From: Epiperipatus broadwayi
Taxonomy: Eukaryota; Onychophora; Udeonychophora; Euonychophora; Peripatidae
DNA length: 64,000 nucleotides
NCBI GenBank assembly: GCA_028023455.1
Contig: JAQFVV010000507.1
Coordinates: forward strand, 56,001 to 120,000
Direction: 5' to 3'
In this document: piece by piece, positions 59,010 through 64,000 of the stretch
Layout of the letters: each line of letters opens with the position of its first letter
Numbering within the stretch: position 1 is the first letter of the stretch
Position numbers and translations under genes: made by a program
The notes under the pieces: generated by a model
What the model was told of the DNA's origin: nothing
Seen by the model: only the letters and a program-made list of their open reading frames with translations
Databases searched by the model: none

Positions 59010-60450
59010 GATACAGGAGCATATGGTGTGTTATATGGATGACCTGGTCATCGTTTCAGAAAACCTGCAGGAACATTTACAACATTTGGAAAGGTTCCTC
59101 AGAGAATGCAGAGAAAAAAATATCACCGTAAATTTGGAGAAGAGCCGTTTTGCTATTGGTGAGATAACGTTCCTTGGCCATATCATCAACCAACATGGTA
59201 TTAAGGCTCACCCTGATAAAATTGCCACCATAGAAAATTTCCCAACACCAACTAAACCGAAGCAGTTCCGATCATTTTTGGGCCTTTGCAACTTCTATCA
59301 CAAATTCTATCCGAACTTCGCCCAGGAAACTAGAAATCTCGTAGACCTCATCAAGAAAAACCGCAAGTGGGAATGGACACCTTTTCATGACAAAGAACTC
59401 CTACATGTAAAAAAAAAATTTTTACAGGCTGTAATGCTGCATCATCCGAAATTTCATCGCCCCTTTTATGTACAAACAGACAGCAGCAAGCACGGACTAG
59501 GAGCTATTTTATTTCAAATAAGTGATACTGGAGCTCACCAAGTTATTTATTTTTACAGCCGTGCATTGAAGGGGGCAGAAATCCATTACACTACAACAGA
59601 ACAAGAAACTCTGGCCATTGTGTGGGCATGCCAGAAATTCCGGCAATTTCTTTTGGGATCTCAAGTAATCATTATAACCGATCATCGTTGCCTGGAGTTT
59701 CTCAACAAGAGTTTCCTGACTAATGACCGTTTAATCAGATGGAGTTTGACCCTCCAACAATTCTGGTACCAAGTCCAGTACTGTCCAGGGCGGGAAAATA
59801 TTGTGGCTGACGTATTGAGTCGTCACCCTGTACCGATGAAGATACAAAACCCTGAAATCAAGAACCAACCCTTGGAAATTATGGCTACTATGATATCGAG
59901 TTCTGTAGAAACTGAATTGCGGGATTTGAGTTATTGGCAGAATATACAGTATCCCCATATCATTCAGGATTTGTCCAAACCCTCGGATAAGAATCAGAAG
60001 CCACAAAGCAGATACCCCCATTTCCGGATTGAGGAAGGCACATTACAAACCCGGACCAAGGATTACAGTGCTCCTTGGAAAATGATGGTACCTAATAGAT
60101 TTAGGGCCCCTATAATTAAACATATACACCAATCCCTGGGACATTATGGACCCAGGAAGATTGAAGAAGTGGTCCGGCGCCAATTTTACTGGCCGGGGAT
60201 GTATCACCATATCACTTCCATAATCAGACAGTGCGATACCTGCGCTACTACGAAAGCTCCCAACAAGTCCTACACGGGGAAAATAAAACCCGTGATGGCC
60301 ATGAGACCGAACGAGATCCTTGCAATAGACCACTATGGTCCCTTGCCCAGATTTAAAACATTTCAGTATTTGTTAGTATCATATGATATTTTTTCCAAGT
60401 ATGTTAAGGTTTACCCGGTGCAGTCTACAAACACCAGAAACGTAACTTGA
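58962..60450 (+). pseudogene. pol: Reverse transcriptase (C-terminal), RNase H, N-terminal integrase
   Basis: Continuation of pol in the next frame after the break at about 58,959-58,965. It carries the YMDD box (59032-59043, both catalytic Asp present), FLGHIINQHGI, FRSFLGLCNFYHKFYP, and RNase H with QTDSSKHGLGA, TTTEQETLAIVWA, TDHRCLEFL and ENIVADVLSRHP. Integrase begins with a zinc-binding region (HQSLGHYG...CDTC) and the first catalytic Asp in AIDHYGPLP. The frame ends at a TGA (60448-60450) inside the integrase core. The same frame then continues, so the TGA is a nonsense mutation. Confidence 0.9.
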
Positions 60451-61122
60451 GTTCTTCAGGAAAAACAATTTCAAGAGGTAGGTAAACCCGAAACCATACT
60501 TTCCGACCATGGTTCGGCATTCACCTCGAAAGAATGGAAAAACTGGATAAAGAAGCAGAATGTAAACCATCGCCTAACATCAATAAGAAACCCACAATCA
60601 AACCCGTGCAAGAGAGTCATGAGAGAAATCAGTCGACTTTTTCGCGCGTGTTTATCAACGGATCACCGGAAGTGGGTAGAGAAACTTCAATATGTCATGG
60701 ATTGCATCAATCATACCATGAACGAATCCACGGGATTCCCACCCACGCATCTTCACTATGGTAGACCATGCCCGGATATTTTCCCTACGCTATCACCAAA
60801 GCGTGAAGTACATATAAATCACAGCACGGATCAAGACATGGCCCGGCAACAATTGGAGCGCATGGCACAAAATAGAATTAAAAGAGGAGGAAGGCAACAT
60901 CACAATTTTAAAAGGGGGGATCAAGTCTGGCTAAGATCCCCACGAGTCAGTAATGCACCTAGGAAGGAATTCAAAAAATTCTTCCCTCTGTATAGCGGGC
61001 CATATGAGATAGTGGAAAAATGCCATGAAAATGCTTTTCGACTGGAAGGGAAGGGTCTACGAGGTATTTACAATGCGAGACAATTAAAGCCTTATATACC
61101 TCCTGACCCAGGGAGACCATAG
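60451..61122 (+). pseudogene. pol: Integrase, C-terminal part
   Basis: Same frame as the preceding segment, directly after its TGA. It has the second catalytic Asp in ILSDHGSAFTS. In the third-acid region the sequence reads NPCKRVMRE, with Lys where Ty3 integrases have the catalytic Glu, so the DDE triad is incomplete. The C-terminal GPY/F module is present (LYSGPYEIVEK) and the protein ends at TAG 61120-61122. No chromodomain is visible. The remaining sequence up to the polypurine tract is non-coding. Confidence 0.88.
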
Positions 61123-61358
61123 AAAACAAACAGTAATTTTGGGATAACCTGGTAAACGACCATTATGTTATAAATGTTTCAGATGATGAGTAAAGAACAA
61201 TGGATATTAATATACAAATGATTGATAAAATGTATCATTTCACACCCATGTTTAGGTTCAAACTCTCACCCAGACTGTTCTCCAAAGTTGATCAACTTTG
61301 TAATGAAATGTCAGTCAGTAAAATATGTATAAATATTTTTTTTTGTTATTTTTTTTTC

Positions 61359-61371
61359 AAGTAGGAAGAAA
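61359..61371 (+). other. Polypurine tract
   Basis: aagtaggaagaaa lies immediately before the TG that starts the 3' LTR. This is the position and composition of the plus-strand primer of LTR retroelements; a single T interrupts it. Confidence 0.75.
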
Positions 61372-64000
61372 TGAAACAGACAGATCGAAGGATCGATCTT
61401 AGTTTCATAGTTTTCATTTTGAAGTACGATAATTCTAAATCACTATTTACCCGCAACGAGGTTTTTCTATTCCAGGCCACATAAATTTTAAGTTAGTTAT
61501 TTTATGCTTGGTGTAAAAAAATTTAATGTAAATATTACAAGTATAAATATTACAAATCATGATAAATAATATTCATGTGTGTGGTTTGTAGGTTTATATT
61601 AGCTCAATTTAAAAGTTTCGTTGCGTGTATATTTTTTTTTTAAATTTTAAATCTTTCAAAATTATACAAAGTCATTTAAAAATGCTGATCAAAAGTCACA
61701 TTCCTTTGATCAGTATTTTTAGTCAAATCTTACATGTACAAAATGTATAGAATAATTAGTTTGTACTTTGATAAAGTTAAGATAATGAATTTCAATTTTG
61801 TATTCACGAATTCCTATGTAATTATTTATTTTGTCAATTTAGAATCATGTATTGAATATAGAAATAAATGTAAATCAAACAATGGAAATGAGAAATGTAG
61901 GACTCTTATCAAGAAATGCGAATGCAATTGTATAGTCAAAATTAGATATTGCTGGGGGCCAGAAAATCAAAGGAGGCGGAGTCATGAACAAAAACTAGGC
62001 AGAATGATCAACGGTAGCCATCTTATATTATAATATGCTAGGGGACACTACTTTTTGACTTGGCTGTGTTTAGACCATCTCGGGGACAGCAAAATAGTTG
62101 TTCCAGAGAAATCATCTCAACTGTGATTAAGAAGTTGCCCGGTAAATTGCAATAATGTTGGGCTAAGTCCAAGAAGCTGATCCCTGTTCTGCCGATTTAA
62201 ATCTTTCGAGCCGCTGATCTATAATGTTTCCTGTGCTTCCAGTTTTCTCAATTCCAACCTTTAAATTAATCATGCCGTTCTAAGGAATCCAAAATGCGCG
62301 CCTACGTTCTGCATAAACATTACCGCAAGGAGAAAAGCCGGACGAAGAAAGAATGGTAACTCTTGTTACATGAACTTTTTAACTTTCCTCTAAGCTTAAT
62401 AATTTTATTATTTAATCTGTTATGAATTAATCTAAATAATTACATGTAAATTTCTTGTTTTCCTTTGTTAAAATGTTACACTAAAACCTGTCAGTAAAGT
62501 TCTTCTCTAATATTTCTGTGCTCTAGTCTCTAGATGATAATTTATTAATATTTGTGCCTAATAATAATTCATTAGTGAATATATTTATATTTTTATTATT
62601 ACTTACTTTTACAAACAAAGCGATGCCAATAATAATATTTTTCAACTCTAGTTAAAGCCATTAGAGTTTATTTCATAGTATTATTATTATATTCATTTTA
62701 AAAGTAATTTTCATTTATCGAACTAAAAATTGGTTCATTTATGTTGAGTTGAGAAATATTCAAGTACTTGTATTGTTCCTTTTATTTCGTCAAAATGATA
62801 TTTTAATCTCTGCCCCAAATAACAAATATTTAAAATAAAGTCTAAATTTTTATTATATAATTTTTTTTATATATATGAACGGAGTAATAATATAAAGTGA
62901 ATATTTTTGTTACTATTATTACCTCCCGAACAACCTGGGGAGTTATGGGTTTCAGAGTGAAATTAATTAATTGTTACTTTTGTGATCTTTTGATTTCACC
63001 ATGTTTTATTTTGAATAGTCATATCAGATTGTTGCGTAGAAAATGTTACAGAGAGATAATCAAGGTTTTATATAGTTTCGCTTTAAGTCCACTTCCGATT
63101 ACTCTTCCTCGATGTTACTGTGGCAATGCCTTTTCCTTCACCTAAATTGGCGTCTCGTCTTTACTACCAATTGGAAAGAAAGAAATTCTTCTCCAGATAA
63201 TCTCTTGAATCACCAGGGTTCGAAAATGATCCCGGCTGGTTGTAGTGTCCCGGATCTACTTAGGGGCATTAAGACTTGTCAAAGTACAAGCTGCCCGGTC
63301 TTCCGTCAATGCACCGCAAGTTATTATTGTAGTATATCTTAATCTCTGCAACCATCAGTACATCATTATATATTATATTCTTATATAAAGCCTCCTCAAA
63401 TTATCCGTATACGTAATGGTTTGAATCTATTAAAATCAAACAACTTAATATAAAATAGGAATTAAATATTTTAAATGCTCAAATTACTCTGATTCCCATA
63501 TCAACTCATACGACCCTTTAAAACATATAAATATTGGCATGCGTTTTGTTTATCAGTTTCTAAAACGATTATTAAGGACTAACAGCAAATTATTATAATT
63601 ATACGTATGAAAATTTTACCGTATCTGTACATAGTATTCAATGATTTCAATAATTATTAAAAATTTATCTAATCTATTTTTGTCTCTCTTTTCTTATTAC
63701 TCCCGAAATCTAGTTAATCACCTGCTGTCTGTATCGACAACTTAAATATATATTGAATTATTAACCGTACCAATATCTCGAATATAAGATATATATGAAT
63801 AACTGATTGTAGGGTAATTTAGTCTATGTTTTCTGACGAGCTAGTAAAGGGAAAACCACGTACCGTTGTTGTGTTGTTCATCGGTTGGTCATGCCAGGGG
63901 TTTGGGTTTGAATTTAGTTTGCATTTTGGAATTTATTCCTAGACGTGGACTGGGTTTGAATTCGGATTACTGTGCGTGACTATGCATGGCAATTTTACTG
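61372..64000 (+). repeat. 3' LTR (truncated by the window)
   Basis: Direct repeat of the 5' LTR, offset 7,748 bases at the start and 7,745 at the end because of two small indels (a T-run and a TA-run). It is open to the right; its terminal CA and the target duplication lie outside the window. Confidence 0.93.

Larger units (their letters stand above)
53624..64000 (+). mobile_element. Ty3/Gypsy-type LTR retrotransposon, 3' LTR cut by window end
   Basis: Two direct repeats (53624 to at least 56255, and 61372-64000) flank an internal region with gag, protease, reverse transcriptase, RNase H and integrase in that order, the Ty3/Gypsy (Metaviridae) order. The LTR opens with TG and the 3' copy is preceded by a polypurine tract. 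No envelope-like frame follows pol. The two LTRs differ by about 34 substitutions and two small indels over about 2.63 kb by my count, so the insertion is fairly young. The gag-pol is nevertheless broken. The target duplication cannot be checked because the right end is outside the window. Confidence 0.93.

Noticed and set aside
1-64000. CRISPR arrays, bacterial operons, Shine-Dalgarno sites, rho-independent terminators
   Set aside because: The window is clearly eukaryotic repeat-rich DNA; tandem repeats present have no spacer/repeat organisation of CRISPR type.

Overview
This is a very AT-rich stretch of animal DNA (roughly a quarter to 30% GC, judged by eye). It has long (AT)n and (AC)n microsatellites and no intact host gene that I can recognise. 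The elements present are a Ty3/Gypsy-type LTR retrotransposon, hAT DNA transposons, a poly(A)-tailed retrocopy, a tRNA-like SINE fragment and repeats carrying hammerhead ribozymes. Together they point to a metazoan, probably an invertebrate such as a mollusc, but the sequence alone does not settle the lineage.

Layout. 1-130: TATA-containing LTR or promoter fragment on the minus strand. 4.58-6.48 kb: wrecked hAT transposase (BED-finger type) on the minus strand, split by a long (AT)n tract. 7.9-8.2 kb: first copy of a dispersed ribozyme-bearing repeat. 8.48-8.67 kb: near-perfect 90-bp-arm palindrome. 9.4 kb: one possible host exon. 9.7-13.3 kb: tandem and mixed-orientation repeats. 19.7-20.2 kb: foldback elements. 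20.7-21.2 kb: head-to-head pair of the ribozyme repeat. 26.56-27.0 kb: complete non-autonomous hAT element with a perfect 8-bp target duplication. 28.2-29.5 kb: tandem array of a 413-bp unit carrying a second hammerhead family. 30.2-30.5 kb: another copy of the dispersed ribozyme repeat, followed by a SINE fragment. 32.2-35.9 kb: decayed retrocopy (zinc-knuckle ORF1/gag-like) ending in poly(A). 37.3-40.7 kb: two 1.3-kb direct repeats. 42.6-43.0 kb: degenerate short-motif repeats. 52.6-52.8 kb: inverted repeat. 53.6 kb to the end: LTR retrotransposon with unusually long LTRs (at least 2.6 kb) and a broken gag-pol.

The strongest result is the presence of two unrelated repeat families that each encode a type I hammerhead ribozyme. 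One is the tandem 413-bp array (minus strand, copies 1 and 3; copy 2 has lost the core). The other is a dispersed element of about 290 bp with four copies (8.0, 20.86, 21.06 and 30.34 kb). Both have the CUGAUGA and GAAA core boxes, a helix II between them, a helix I with an internal loop, and a very short self-complementary helix III next to an AUC or AUA cleavage triplet. That is the architecture of metazoan retrozymes and of the Schistosoma Sm-alpha satellite. The model is that tandem transcripts cut themselves into unit-length RNAs that may circularise and be reverse-transcribed by another element's machinery. No such machinery is visible beside them here.

Everything else looks like decayed or passive repeat DNA. 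The LTR element is fairly young (about 34 substitutions counted by eye over about 2.63 kb between its LTRs), yet its gag-pol has a frameshift, a nonsense codon and a non-acidic residue at the expected third catalytic position of integrase.
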